This document shows, in pieces, positions 25,658 to 35,200 of a DNA stretch of 64,000 nucleotides (its first letter is position 1; each line of letters opens with the position of its first letter). The notes beneath the pieces were generated by a model that worked only from the letters and a program-made list of their open reading frames with translations, had not been told where the DNA came from and searched no databases. The position numbers were made by a program, and so were the translations under genes. Source of the DNA: Chitinophaga qingshengii (GTDB lineage: Bacteria; Bacteroidota; Bacteroidia; Chitinophagales; Chitinophagaceae); contig NZ_JACVFC010000001.1 of assembly GCF_014529935.1 (NCBI RefSeq), forward strand, positions 682,001 to 746,000. Reading direction: 5' to 3'.

Positions 25658-26362
25658 TTATTTAGTTACATCGTTACAATAGGTAACACAATGCCATACA
25701 CGTTCAAATGGTTTACCTTCATGCTCTCCTTTCTCCTCTTCTGTAAAAGTACCTTCCAGCAGGTATCTTCCACTCCATACAGGCACATAGCTAAACACAC
25801 TTTCGCCGCTTTTTATTTTTTTGGTCCAGCCATCCGGAGATTGTACCACCAGCTCGGCTTTAGGCAGATTGGTTTTGGTTTTATGCAGCAGGGAAACTTT
25901 CTCCGGCACATTGATTTTTTTCACCGGACTACTGGTGAGCAATACAAAGTCATTTTGTTTCAGGTTGTCCGATCCTTTGGTATTATTGACGTTCACCAGG
26001 CCTTGTGCATAGTAACGGATCTTGCTGCCACTGTATACTTCCTGTACGGTATGGTCTATATACAACACATAAGCCCCATCTGTGGCCGGTGTAAAAGAGG
26101 CTTTAAAATGATTGCCGGCAGGCGTGCATGCCAGTTGTTGTTTTTTCCCGGCAGGATCGATGACATACAGTTTAAAGTCCCGCATATTGCTAAACCAGTG
26201 TTGTACGGAATCCCGTTCATTGTCGGCATATTCACCCAGGAAAACTTTCACTTCCTGTGCCTGTCCTTTTTTACCGTTAACAATAGTTTCGATCCAGAGG
26301 GCATGTCCGAAAGCGGTTGCCATGCAGCAGCACAATAAGGCTGAGAATAATAACTTCTTCAT
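25658..26362 (-). CDS. DUF4198-like periplasmic protein
   Basis: A 234-aa protein with a signal peptide ending near FGHALWIE. The His just after cleavage is typical of DUF4198 proteins, which occur beside metal uptake receptors and may bind metal at the mature N-terminus. The rest is beta-rich, with YVLYIDHTV and SGRYLLEGTFTEEEKG. It follows the TonB receptor by 18 bases and precedes the PepSY remnant. A role in metal or metallophore handling in the periplasm is inferred from this context. Confidence 0.75.
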   Translation of the reverse strand: MKKLLFSALLCCCMATAFGHALWIETIVNGKKGQAQEVKVFLGEYADNERDSVQHWFSNMRDFKLYVIDPAGKKQQLACTPAGNHFKASFTPATDGAYVLYIDHTVQEVYSGSKIRYYAQGLVNVNNTKGSDNLKQNDFVLLTSSPVKKINVPEKVSLLHKTKTNLPKAELVVQSPDGWTKKIKSGESVFSYVPVWSGRYLLEGTFTEEEKGEHEGKPFERVWHCVTYCNDVTK

Positions 26363-26380
26363 AATATATCAGGTATTAAA

Positions 26381-28789
26381 TTAAAAACGATATCCCATGC
26401 TCAATCTCACATTACGGCCAGGTTCCGTTTGCCAGTAATAGATTTTGTTATTGTAATTGTCTGTACCCGGTCCTCCGGTATACAGGTATTTATTCAGCAC
26501 ATTATTCACCAGTACGTTTACATTGAATTTATGGATGCTATAACCGAGGCCTGCATCTATCCTGAAATAATCCGGCAGGAAGTTCTCGCTCTTGTCATAC
26601 ACCTGGCCTGCAACGCGGCCTCCCTGGTACTGGTAGCCCGCATTGGCACGGAGACCTTTTAGCAAACCTTTTCCCAGGGTATAGGTTACCCAGCTGTTTT
26701 GTGTGTGTTTGGCAATACCGGGCACATAGTTTCCTACCAACTCAGCTTTGGCATCTTTGGAAACAATACCATCGGTATAAGCGTAGTTGACCACGAGGTT
26801 AAGTCCTTTCACCGGTTCCCCCTGGAGATCCACTTCCAGTCCTTTGATGCGCTGTTGGCCATTCTGGCGGCTATAGACGGGTTGACCGGATACCCGGTCC
26901 AGGTGTTCCAGGTCGGTAGTCAACACATTATTCTTCATGATGCGGTATACTGCCAGGGTGGAAGTAAAACGGCTGTTGAACCAGTTGCGTTTAATACCGA
27001 ATTCTATGTTGTCGCCGGTCATAGCATCGAAAGGTTTTTGCTGCCAGTCGAGCCCGGGGTTCTGAATAAAACTGACATCATACACGCCATATACGGAACT
27101 GTTACTGTCGAAAGAATAACTTACACCGAAACGGGGCGTGAATTTGCTGTCTTTATTGGTACCATCGTACGGGCTTACTACCTGGTTAGTGGTATAACGG
27201 CCGGCCAGTGTTACCCGCAGGCGGTCCTGGAAGAACCCTATCTGGTCCTGCAGGTAAACGGCGCTGTAACCATAGTTATACTGTACCCCACGGGTACGTA
27301 TATCCGCGGTGCGGTCCCACCGGGGTTGTATGATGGAAGTATGTTTGGGTTGGTAGATATTAAAGGTAGAATCGCCGAAGTTCGCAGCCTGGCTCCAATC
27401 GGCGTAGTAATTACTGTATTTCATATCTACCCCGCCCAGGATGTTATGCACCAGCGCCCCGGTATGGAAAGTACCATTCAGAAATACCTGTGCCGTTTTA
27501 TTGAGACCCAGTGCATCCCATATATTCATGCCCCGTTGTAGCAGGCTGTCATTACCAGGCGTGGAAAATCCTTTAGGCCACATGCTCTGCCCGGTTTGTT
27601 TGTAATGGAAGAAACCAAATTGTGCCGTCAGTTTCCAGTCCTGGTTGAACCGATGCTCATAAAAAGCCATCACACTGTTATCATGTATCCGGGTAGGGTC
27701 CATATTTCCTTCAATGGTGGTGAAGTTAACAGGTAAATCGCCATAACCACGTTTGGAGAAGGAGTAGTTACCCCCGATAACGGGGAGCTGCATGTATTGC
27801 AGGTTGTATTCCAGCGTCAGCGTATTTTTTTCATCCACCAGGTATTTCAGCACAGGAGAAATGCTGTAACGGTTGGTATAATCGAAGTCGCGCCATCCGT
27901 TTTTGAGTTCACCTGCCAGGTTAAGGCGGTATAACAGTTTACCATTTTTCGACAGTTTACCATCCAGGTCCAGTGTAGCCCGGTAGTTATCGAAACTGCC
28001 GAGCGACAGGGTTACTTCCCCCTGATCGGCGCCGGTAGGTTTTTTCGTTACCACGTTATACATCCCCCCGGGTTCTCCGTTAGACATCATGAAACCGGCC
28101 GGGCCTTTGATGAACTCAATACGGTCCACCATGCTCATATCCTCTGTAAGCGGGCTCCAGGAGCTGATGTATACATTCATTCCGTTACGAAGCGCGCTGG
28201 CGCGGGAGCCACGTACCTGGATGTTGGAGTACATGTCCCAGTGCCCCTGCCGGGAGGCTCCGCTTACGTTACGGGTCACCCCTTCGTGCATGTTGTAAAT
28301 CTGCTGATCGGCCAGTACTTCCCGGGATACCTCCGCAATGCTTTGCGGGATCTCCACCAACGGAGTGTTGAGCCGAAGCGAGTTGGAAGGCGTTAATACA
28401 GTGTATTTACTGTATTCCCCCACTACTGTTACCTCTTTCATCTGCTGACCGGAAGCGCCCAACCGAATGGTCACCCGGGCAATCTTATCCGTTTCTACCG
28501 TTACTTCCTGTAGTACTTTTTCATATCCCACAAGTGACACAACAAGGGTATAATTGCCGGGTTTTACCCGTTTAATGACAAAATCGCCGTTCACATCTGT
28601 CAGTGCGCCATGATTGGATTTTTCTATCCTGATGGTGACGTACGGTGCGGGCAAGCCATCCGAAGTAATCACTTTTCCTTTGATGGCTGATAAAAGTTCT
28701 TCTGCAATTGTAGGTTTCGCTATGGCACATAGTAATGCCAGCAGTGCAAGGCTCCGTTTTAACGGGTTGCACAGGTAAAATAACTTCAT
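26381..28789 (-). CDS. TonB-dependent siderophore receptor with N-terminal carboxypeptidase-like domain
   Basis: An outer-membrane receptor of 802 aa. A signal peptide (to about residue 30) is followed by a carboxypeptidase-regulatory-like domain (about 35-115; IKGKVITSDGLPAPYVTIRI). The plug (about 130-250) has VEIPQSIAEVSREVL, VRGSRASALRNGMNVY and IEFIKGPAGFMM, which are typical of FpvA/FhuA-type ferric siderophore receptors rather than SusC. The 22-strand barrel ends with the aromatic C-terminus VRLSMGYRF. Start 28789 was chosen because a signal peptide begins there and a -7 promoter element lies just upstream. It heads an operon with the DUF4198-like gene and the PepSY remnant. The ligand could be the siderophore made by the neighbouring operon. 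Confidence 0.92.
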   Translation of the reverse strand: MKLFYLCNPLKRSLALLALLCAIAKPTIAEELLSAIKGKVITSDGLPAPYVTIRIEKSNHGALTDVNGDFVIKRVKPGNYTLVVSLVGYEKVLQEVTVETDKIARVTIRLGASGQQMKEVTVVGEYSKYTVLTPSNSLRLNTPLVEIPQSIAEVSREVLADQQIYNMHEGVTRNVSGASRQGHWDMYSNIQVRGSRASALRNGMNVYISSWSPLTEDMSMVDRIEFIKGPAGFMMSNGEPGGMYNVVTKKPTGADQGEVTLSLGSFDNYRATLDLDGKLSKNGKLLYRLNLAGELKNGWRDFDYTNRYSISPVLKYLVDEKNTLTLEYNLQYMQLPVIGGNYSFSKRGYGDLPVNFTTIEGNMDPTRIHDNSVMAFYEHRFNQDWKLTAQFGFFHYKQTGQSMWPKGFSTPGNDSLLQRGMNIWDALGLNKTAQVFLNGTFHTGALVHNILGGVDMKYSNYYADWSQAANFGDSTFNIYQPKHTSIIQPRWDRTADIRTRGVQYNYGYSAVYLQDQIGFFQDRLRVTLAGRYTTNQVVSPYDGTNKDSKFTPRFGVSYSFDSNSSVYGVYDVSFIQNPGLDWQQKPFDAMTGDNIEFGIKRNWFNSRFTSTLAVYRIMKNNVLTTDLEHLDRVSGQPVYSRQNGQQRIKGLEVDLQGEPVKGLNLVVNYAYTDGIVSKDAKAELVGNYVPGIAKHTQNSWVTYTLGKGLLKGLRANAGYQYQGGRVAGQVYDKSENFLPDYFRIDAGLGYSIHKFNVNVLVNNVLNKYLYTGGPGTDNYNNKIYYWQTEPGRNVRLSMGYRF

Positions 28790-28809
28790 CGTTTTAAACT
28801 TGTTGCGTG

Positions 28810-28817
28810 CAAAAGTA
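28810..28817 (-). promoter_or_regulatory. Candidate -7 element for the TonB receptor
   Basis: The minus strand reads TACTTTTG, a full match to TAnnTTTG, 20 bases before the ATG at 28789. No clear TTG is found at the expected -33 spacing. Its position favours the shorter start for the receptor. Confidence 0.4.
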
Positions 28818-28895
28818 CCGGTTGCCCTAACGGGAACGGCTACGTATCGGGAAATTGATTTTCGCAATCAGGAAAAATCGTCAAGAGTCCTGATA

Positions 28896-28914
28896 TATAT
28901 TGATAATCAGCATA
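28896..28914. promoter_or_regulatory. Candidate Fur box upstream of the TonB receptor
   Basis: TATATTGATAATCAGCATA matches 14 of 19 positions of the classical Fur box GATAATGATAATCATTATC, including the central TGATAATCA. It lies about 80 bases upstream of the candidate -7 element and is the only such match I noticed in the intergenic regions around the iron genes. The Bacteroidota Fur consensus may differ. Confidence 0.35.
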
Positions 28915-28927
28915 CTAATACAAACAG

Positions 28928-28953
28928 CAACGGCCGCCTTTCGGCAGCCGTTG
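28928..28953. other. GC-rich hairpin
   Basis: CAACGGC (28928-28934) pairs with GCCGTTG (28947-28953) around a 12-base loop. It is one of three hairpins in the 340-base gene-free stretch 28790-29129, between the TonB receptor promoter and the end of SusCD system A. It could assist termination on the plus strand, where TTATTCTT follows. Confidence 0.45.
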
Positions 28954-28977
28954 TTATTCTTCATTCTGGCCATAAAA

Positions 28978-29027
28978 GCCTCCCTAAAAAAACCGGAGTA
29001 ATAATACTCCGGTTTTTTTAGGGAGGC
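28978..29027. terminator. Bidirectional intrinsic terminator, 23-bp perfect stem
   Basis: A perfect 23-bp inverted repeat (28978-29000 with 29005-29027) has a loop of four bases. On both strands the inner CCGGAGTA/TACTCCGG stem is followed by seven T, so it works in both directions. It is the second barrier after SusCD system A and protects the TonB receptor promoter from readthrough. Confidence 0.85.
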
Positions 29028-29060
29028 CATGTATCGCCACTTCCCCCACTATTGAAAGGA

Positions 29061-29099
29061 AAAAAGAGGGGCATCTCAAATTTTTTTTGAGACACCCCT
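29061..29099 (-). terminator. Intrinsic terminator of SusCD system A
   Basis: On the minus strand AGGGG and TCTCAAA arms pair (29099-29067, stem interrupted by a CA/CA internal loop) and a T-rich tract follows (29066-29061). It begins 30 bases after the stop of the last gene of the operon at 29130. Confidence 0.75.
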
Positions 29100-29129
29100 G
29101 CAGGGCTCTCATCAAATTTACCGCCTATG

Positions 29130-30062
29130 CTAACCGTTGTATTTTAACTTAATGGTCACTACCCATACGCCTTCTTTCAGTATAGCCATGTTAAACCAGT
29201 AGTTAAAATATTTCCCGTTGATTTCACCATTGTTATACATGTCAATCGTCAATACCTGTCCCGCTACAAAAGGCAACGGGAACCCAGCTATTTCCAGCTC
29301 CAGGTGGTCGGGAAAAGCCGTGTATTTCGTGGGATTGTTCAATCCCAGGTTGTGCCAGTCTTTCAGGTCCACTACGCCGGGAGTATTGGAGTAGTCATAT
29401 CCGGTCAGTAATTTCGGATCTACCGGTGAACCGTCTTTCTTCTGTACATATACCAGTATTTTATTCCCAGTGGGTTGCTGTCTGTCGAATGTTACATCAA
29501 TGCCTGTGAGGTTGCCGTCAACACCGGAGAACTTGTAATAGTAGGGCAACGCATAACTCACATCTATTGTCAGCGCCGACTTTATAAGGACTTCTCCCCC
29601 GCTGTTTTTGACTTTTACATCGATAATATATTTCCCTTTCGTTAGCTGTGTCGTATCAGACGCTTCCGGGTATATGACGATGTTCCCGTTTTCCGGGTTA
29701 ATATCAATCGCAGGGCGGTTTACCTTTGTGCGTTTTTTATTGATCTCTTCCACTGTTTTTTCCTTTCCGGTATATTCCGCCTGCCAGAAGTAGGTATCGA
29801 CCTTATAGGCCATTACCTTATCAGCCACTTTCCCATCTTCCGTGCGAATGGCTTCTATACTGAACACCAGTGGCTTTGTGGATTCGTCGGTTACCATAGC
29901 ACCTGATTGAATAAGAGAAGCGCCTACCGCCACCTTTATGGACGGGTTGGTATACTTGAGCGCCGGGCTCAGAAAACCGTCGGTGCTGTCTTTCTTACAG
30001 GATACCGCCAATACCGCTATCAATAGCCACCATTTATTTTTTAGACGCATGAATGTTTTCAT
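29130..30062 (-). CDS. DUF5007-like lipoprotein of SusCD system A
   Basis: A 310-aa lipoprotein with lipobox AVSCKK (Cys22). It is beta-rich throughout, with TKGKYIIDVKVKNSGGEV in the middle and a C-terminal part containing YFNYWFNMAILKEGVWVV. I believe it belongs to the DUF5007 group of SusCD-associated lipoproteins, but I cannot confirm this. It probably sits on the cell surface and helps bind the imported ligand. It is the last gene of the operon, 17 bases after the FAS1 gene. Confidence 0.75.
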   Translation of the reverse strand: MKTFMRLKNKWWLLIAVLAVSCKKDSTDGFLSPALKYTNPSIKVAVGASLIQSGAMVTDESTKPLVFSIEAIRTEDGKVADKVMAYKVDTYFWQAEYTGKEKTVEEINKKRTKVNRPAIDINPENGNIVIYPEASDTTQLTKGKYIIDVKVKNSGGEVLIKSALTIDVSYALPYYYKFSGVDGNLTGIDVTFDRQQPTGNKILVYVQKKDGSPVDPKLLTGYDYSNTPGVVDLKDWHNLGLNNPTKYTAFPDHLELEIAGFPLPFVAGQVLTIDMYNNGEINGKYFNYWFNMAILKEGVWVVTIKLKYNG

Positions 30063-30079
30063 AATAAAAATGATTAAGA

Positions 30080-30751
30080 CTATCTGTAATATTTCTGTTT
30101 CATACCTGACGCGAAACTGGCGCCATTATTCAGCACATGCACAATGGCATTGGCAGTTATCAGGTTGTGCGTTTGAATAGAACCGGTATATTTTATAGAA
30201 TCCAGTCCGGGTATTTTTATATGCACGTATTCCAGGTAGTAAGCGGAAGTTTGGATGGAGCTGGTTACCCCTGTGCCTCCTCCTTTACCGTTGATATATA
30301 CGCTATCCCCGTTACTGGATTTATAAAATTTGGATTTATCCGCTACGGCCTGTTCCAGCGAAATCCTGCCATCCGTAATGATAAACCGTTTCAGCAGGTT
30401 TAACAGTGTATCTTTCCCGATAGCCTCCAGGGGCACGGGCGCCTGGCGGTCGTCAGGAGTATAGTTTAATTGTAATCTTCTCACCGCGGTATTGGGGGCT
30501 GCAAAAAAGGTAATGCCGGGTTTATTGACCAGCTCTTTTGCATTGGTGAGATCGATGATCTTTATGAGAGAATCGAACATATGATTCGGTCTGCTCGCCA
30601 AAAAATCATACAACGGCATTCTCATTTCCGCTTCGGACTGGCCGGATAAACCGCCATCCATATAATAATCGTTCTTTCTGCAGGCGGTAACCATAAGGAC
30701 CGAAACAACCGCCAGGAGGGCAGCTTTCTTCCATGAAATATTTTTCTTCAT
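30080..30751 (-). CDS. Fasciclin (FAS1) domain lipoprotein
   Basis: A 223-aa lipoprotein with lipobox VTACRK (Cys24). A FAS1 domain spans about 45-215: the H1 box is represented by ITFFAAPNTAV and the H2 box by HNLITANAIVHVLN. FAS1 domains mediate protein-protein or surface adhesion. FAS1 lipoproteins are often found with SusCD pairs in Bacteroidota, where their role is not defined. It lies 8 bases after susD and 17 before the DUF5007-like gene. Confidence 0.85.
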   Translation of the reverse strand: MKKNISWKKAALLAVVSVLMVTACRKNDYYMDGGLSGQSEAEMRMPLYDFLASRPNHMFDSLIKIIDLTNAKELVNKPGITFFAAPNTAVRRLQLNYTPDDRQAPVPLEAIGKDTLLNLLKRFIITDGRISLEQAVADKSKFYKSSNGDSVYINGKGGGTGVTSSIQTSAYYLEYVHIKIPGLDSIKYTGSIQTHNLITANAIVHVLNNGASFASGMKQKYYR

Positions 30752-30759
30752 ACAATTAG

Positions 30760-32226
30760 TTATTTCCAGAACTCATTCTGAGTGATCACAAAATTACTTT
30801 TGGCAATAATGGTCTGATTGATCGGCAGCAACCAGGCTCCTTTCTGGTACCAGTCGCCCGCTGTTATCTTCGAATCCTTGTCCAGTTTACGGTTACGTAC
30901 CAGGTCAAAAAAGTATTGTCCTTCTCCTATCAGTTCCTTCTTCCGTTCCAGCAGGATGGTATCCTGGATATTACCGCCGCCGGTATAGGGAGCCGCAAAA
31001 GCGCGTTTTCTCACCATATTCAGTAATACGGCCGCCTCTCCTGCCCTTCCTACCGCATTGCTGGCCAGCGCTTCTGCCCGCAGCAGCATGATATCCGGTA
31101 AACGGGTGATAATGATATTGGACTCGTTGATATTTTGGGAAGAAGTATCGCCTTTGAGTTGAAGGCTTCTGTATTTACCGAAGAAAATACGGTCTTCGTT
31201 TACCCCTTGCAAATAGGTTTCTTTAATAAACCAGGTAAACAACCGGGCATCTACTGCACCCGGAGGGAACATGGTATTTATCTGGTCGCGGGTGGGACAA
31301 AGCAGGTATCTGTCAGATCCGCCGCCACCGTCTGAAACATCTTTATACCAGGGTCTGCCCAGGGTCCTGTTATAGACACGGTTCTTTTGCAGCTCTCTGG
31401 CATTGGCATCAAAGTTCAGCTCAAAAATACCTTCCTTCGATTTTCCAACGAAAATGCTGATCAGGTTCATGGTATCTGTCACCAGGCTATAAGGTCCCTG
31501 GGTGATAACGCTGTCGCACAATTTTTCACAGCCGGCATAATCCTGCATCCATCCCAACAGGTGGGCTTTAATGGCCCAGGCCGCGCCTTTGCTGGCCCTT
31601 ACGGCTCTTTCACCATCACCATAATCCAGGTCGAGGTTGGCAATAGCTACGTCCAGGTCGGCCTTGATCTGTGCAAACACTTCCGCCTGCGGCGCTCTTG
31701 GCAGATTCTCCACTTCCACGCTTTTCAGGTTCAGCGGCACATCTCCCCAGAACCTCACCAGGTAGAAGTAAGTAAGCGCCCTGATAAAGCTGGCTTCGCC
31801 CACATGTCTGCGCCGGAGCAACTCATCATAGCCTTTTATCTGGGGTATTTTTTCCAGTATAAGGTTACACTGGGCAATTACCGTATAAAACTGGTTCCAG
31901 TTGCCGCCATCATTATTCAGTAAAGCTACGGCAGTGTTAGTAGCAATCGCCGTTTCTACACGAACATTGGAACTCTGGGAATAGCTGGAAAATAAATTGG
32001 CCCGCATATCTCCCATCAGAAAAACTTTATCCGGTACTACTGCCCGGAGAAAAGAATAGGCCGCCGCAATACCTTTCTCCACGTCTGACGGCATCGTGAT
32101 AGCATTCACCGCGGTAGGCAGTTCTATCACGTCAGGGTCCAGTATTTTTTTACAGGAAAACACACATGCGCAGAACAACAGGATGGCGCATAACAGGCTA
32201 TTTTTCCGGTTTGTAAATATCTTCAT
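30760..32226 (-). CDS. SusD/RagB-family nutrient-binding lipoprotein (system A)
   Basis: A 488-aa surface lipoprotein with lipobox FSCKKI (Cys25). The SusD-like N-terminal region has the usual helical repeats (VEKGIAAAYSFLRAV; GEASFIRALTYFYLVRFWGDVPL). The C-terminal RagB part contains DIMLLRAEALA and ELIGEGQYFFDLVRNRKL. It binds the glycan or peptide ligand as the lid over the SusC channel. The start at 32226 is 4 bases after the susC stop and begins a normal signal peptide. Confidence 0.93.
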   Translation of the reverse strand: MKIFTNRKNSLLCAILLFCACVFSCKKILDPDVIELPTAVNAITMPSDVEKGIAAAYSFLRAVVPDKVFLMGDMRANLFSSYSQSSNVRVETAIATNTAVALLNNDGGNWNQFYTVIAQCNLILEKIPQIKGYDELLRRRHVGEASFIRALTYFYLVRFWGDVPLNLKSVEVENLPRAPQAEVFAQIKADLDVAIANLDLDYGDGERAVRASKGAAWAIKAHLLGWMQDYAGCEKLCDSVITQGPYSLVTDTMNLISIFVGKSKEGIFELNFDANARELQKNRVYNRTLGRPWYKDVSDGGGGSDRYLLCPTRDQINTMFPPGAVDARLFTWFIKETYLQGVNEDRIFFGKYRSLQLKGDTSSQNINESNIIITRLPDIMLLRAEALASNAVGRAGEAAVLLNMVRKRAFAAPYTGGGNIQDTILLERKKELIGEGQYFFDLVRNRKLDKDSKITAGDWYQKGAWLLPINQTIIAKSNFVITQNEFWK

Positions 32227-32230
32227 ATGT

Positions 32231-35200
32231 TTAAAATTCAAAGTTGAAGCCGCAGTTAAATTTGTGTGGGATCGGGTAACCGTTACCCAGGTCATATCCG
32301 TAAGGATCTACGTTTTCAGGATCTACCCCGGTATACTTTTTAATGATAAATACGTTGGCCATACCGGCATATACCCGGAGACGCCTGATCTTAAAGCGAC
32401 TGAGCCCGGCCGGTGAAAAATCATAACCCAGATTAACGTTATTCAGGCGTATAAAACTGCCATCTTCCAGGAAGAGGTCCGTGTTAGTTTCATAGTTACC
32501 AATAAAATCATAGCTGGACGTGCCATAATATCTCCACGGGTTCAGCACCGGGAATTTAGCATTGATATGCTCCGGCGTCCATACATCCAGATTCGAAACA
32601 TCCAGCAGGTTCCTTTGCCCGGAGGGGTAGTTTACGTTTTCACTGGCAGTCCAGCTTACACCTTTGAAACGATCGGCCAATACTTTGTTGAAGACTTTAT
32701 TTCCAATAGAATAGTTGAAAAACAGGTCCAGCGAAAGCGTTGCATTGTTTTTGAACCTGTAGCTGAAGTTCTGGGATATGCTACCGGTAAATTTAGGGTT
32801 GGGATCACCGCAATACACCCTGTCGGAATTATCCAGCACCCCTATCCTGCCATCGCCGTTCACATCCAGCAACATAATATCGCCGGCCCTGTAGGGGTCC
32901 TGTGAAGTAAATCCGCTGGTATTGGGGTATAGTTTTTTACCGGTATATTTATTTACCGGCACTGCATCATCTGTGGGATAAACGCCCAGGTATTTCATGA
33001 GGTAAAACCCGTTAAGCGGACGGCCGATCTGCAGGTATGGCTGGCCTACGGCATAGTTTCCCCTGGATACGCTTCTGCCAAAATCGGGCAGTTTGGTGAG
33101 TTCATTGCGGTTAACAGCACCGATTAACGTGATGGAATACTGGAAATTCTTTCCCGGTTTGGTAAGATAACCGGTAATAGCCGCTTCATAACCATAGTTA
33201 CGGACCGCCCCACTGTTGACATACCGGTAGGCATAACCACTGGTACCGTTCAGGGCATCAGGAAACAGGAAACCATCGGTGTTCTTATTGTAATAATCGA
33301 GCACCATGGTCAACCGGCTGTTGAAAAACTCCAGGTCCAGCCCAACGCCCTGGTCCCTGGTGGTCTGCCAGGTAAGGTTAGGTAACATCAGACCATTGCT
33401 GCCACCGTAGTTGGGCGCCAGCAAAGGGACACCGTTATAGGTAGCGTTATCCCCGCTCTTGGTTGGGTAGGCGCCTACTGCCAGGTAATCGTCTTCATAC
33501 TGCGATCCTGATTTACCGCTGCTTACCCGGATTTTACCGAAATTAAGCCAACGGCCTATGTTACGGCGCACAAACTTCTCTTCCGTAAACACCCATCCTG
33601 CGGACAATGAAGGGAAGTATCCCCACTGGTTATCCTTACCAAACTTGGAAGAAGCATCTGCACGCATCACGCCCTGCAACAGGTATTTTTTGTTGAAGTT
33701 GTAGGATAACCGGGAATAGTAGGAAAGTAATCCATACCGGATATTATGCGTTTCCAGTTTCAGGTTGGCCTGCGGATACCCCAGTATTACCTGTTGTGCA
33801 TCGCTGGGACCTCCAAAGGCCGACCCAAAGATGTTGTTCTTTTCGCTGGTGTTGATGGTATTACCGAGTACCAGGTCAAAATTGTGTTTTTCGTTGAAGG
33901 TGTGATACAGTCTTAAAAAAGTTTCGCTCAGCAGGTTCACTTTTTCCTGTGAATAATAAGATGCTGCCGCCATCTTATCGTTACGGGTGGCAGAAGGTTC
34001 AAAAGAACGCGTGCGGTAAAACTCATAGTTGCCGGAAGCCCTGGACGTAATATTCAGGAACTTAAATACATCGTAGCTCACTTCCATTTGGGCCAGCACC
34101 CTCCGTGTCAGATCGAGGTTTACGCCTTTCTTATAGGATTCCAGGAAACTGTCAAAGAAACCACTGTTGGGACCTGGCCGGAAAGAAGAGGAAAAGTTGT
34201 TGCCTACCACGGCAGCATTATATGTATCCCCTCTTTTCTGGCTGGCGTCCGTTTGGCTAAGGTTAGCACGGCCGGTAATCGTTAATTTGGAACTGGGTTT
34301 GAATACCCCGTTATAGGTCAGGGCAAAACGGGTAAAACCGGACCCTAACACAATCCCTTTCTCATTATAGTAGTCAACACCCAGCCGGTAGCTCGCATTT
34401 TCCGAAGCTCCGCTCACACTCAGGTTCACATTCTTCAGATCTGCATCGCGGAAATACAGCCTTTGCCAGTCCGTAGAGTTGTTGTAGAAACTATTCAGGC
34501 TGTCTGTCAGTTCAATCGGCATGTCTGTAGATCCGCCCCCTACCTTGGATGACTTATACTTGTTATACAAATCGATTTTAAAATCCCGTTCGGCTTTACC
34601 ACCTAATGTTTTACGCAAGGCAGGATAAAGACTCAACCCATACTGGCTATTCAGGGTAACGATCGGCTTTCCTATTCTACCGCGCTTGGTATTGATGATA
34701 ATAACACCATTGGCGCCTCTGGAACCATATATAGCCGTAGCGGAAGCATCTTTCAATACATCCACCGACTCCAGGTCGAACGGGCTAAATCCAGCCAATA
34801 CGCTGGTAATAGCCTGACGGGGATCTGAGGGATTAAATACATCCTGCTCCAACGGCACGCCGTCAATAATAAAGAGCGGCGTACTCACTACGTTGGAGTT
34901 AGCGGAGTTGGAAAACGATGCCAGTCCTCTTATTTGCACCATACTTCTTCCGCCGGGCATACCGGAATTATTTTGTACCACCAGTCCGGGAGCAAGCCCC
35001 TGCAGCAATCCTTCGATTGAACCGGCAGGTTTATTCTGCAGTTGCGATCCTTTGATGGTAGAGATGGCGGCTGTCGTCTCTCTTCTTTTCTGGGTACCAT
35101 ATCCCACCGTTACATTCACTTCCTGCAGTTGTGAGGAAGAAGGCTGTAATACGATCAGGAGGTTTTGTAAATTATTTTTGACGAGTTGGCCCCTGAATTC

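Noticed and set aside
25452..25682. 76-codon plus-strand frame
   Set aside because: The minus strand of the same DNA encodes a clear PepSY transmembrane segment, which explains its hydrophobic reading.
26699..27541. 280-codon plus-strand frame inside the TonB receptor
   Set aside because: It is antisense to the receptor barrel, with no recognisable domain.
28800..29021. 73-codon plus-strand frame
   Set aside because: It crosses the promoter, Fur-box-like site and terminator hairpins of flanking genes; its composition is not protein-like.
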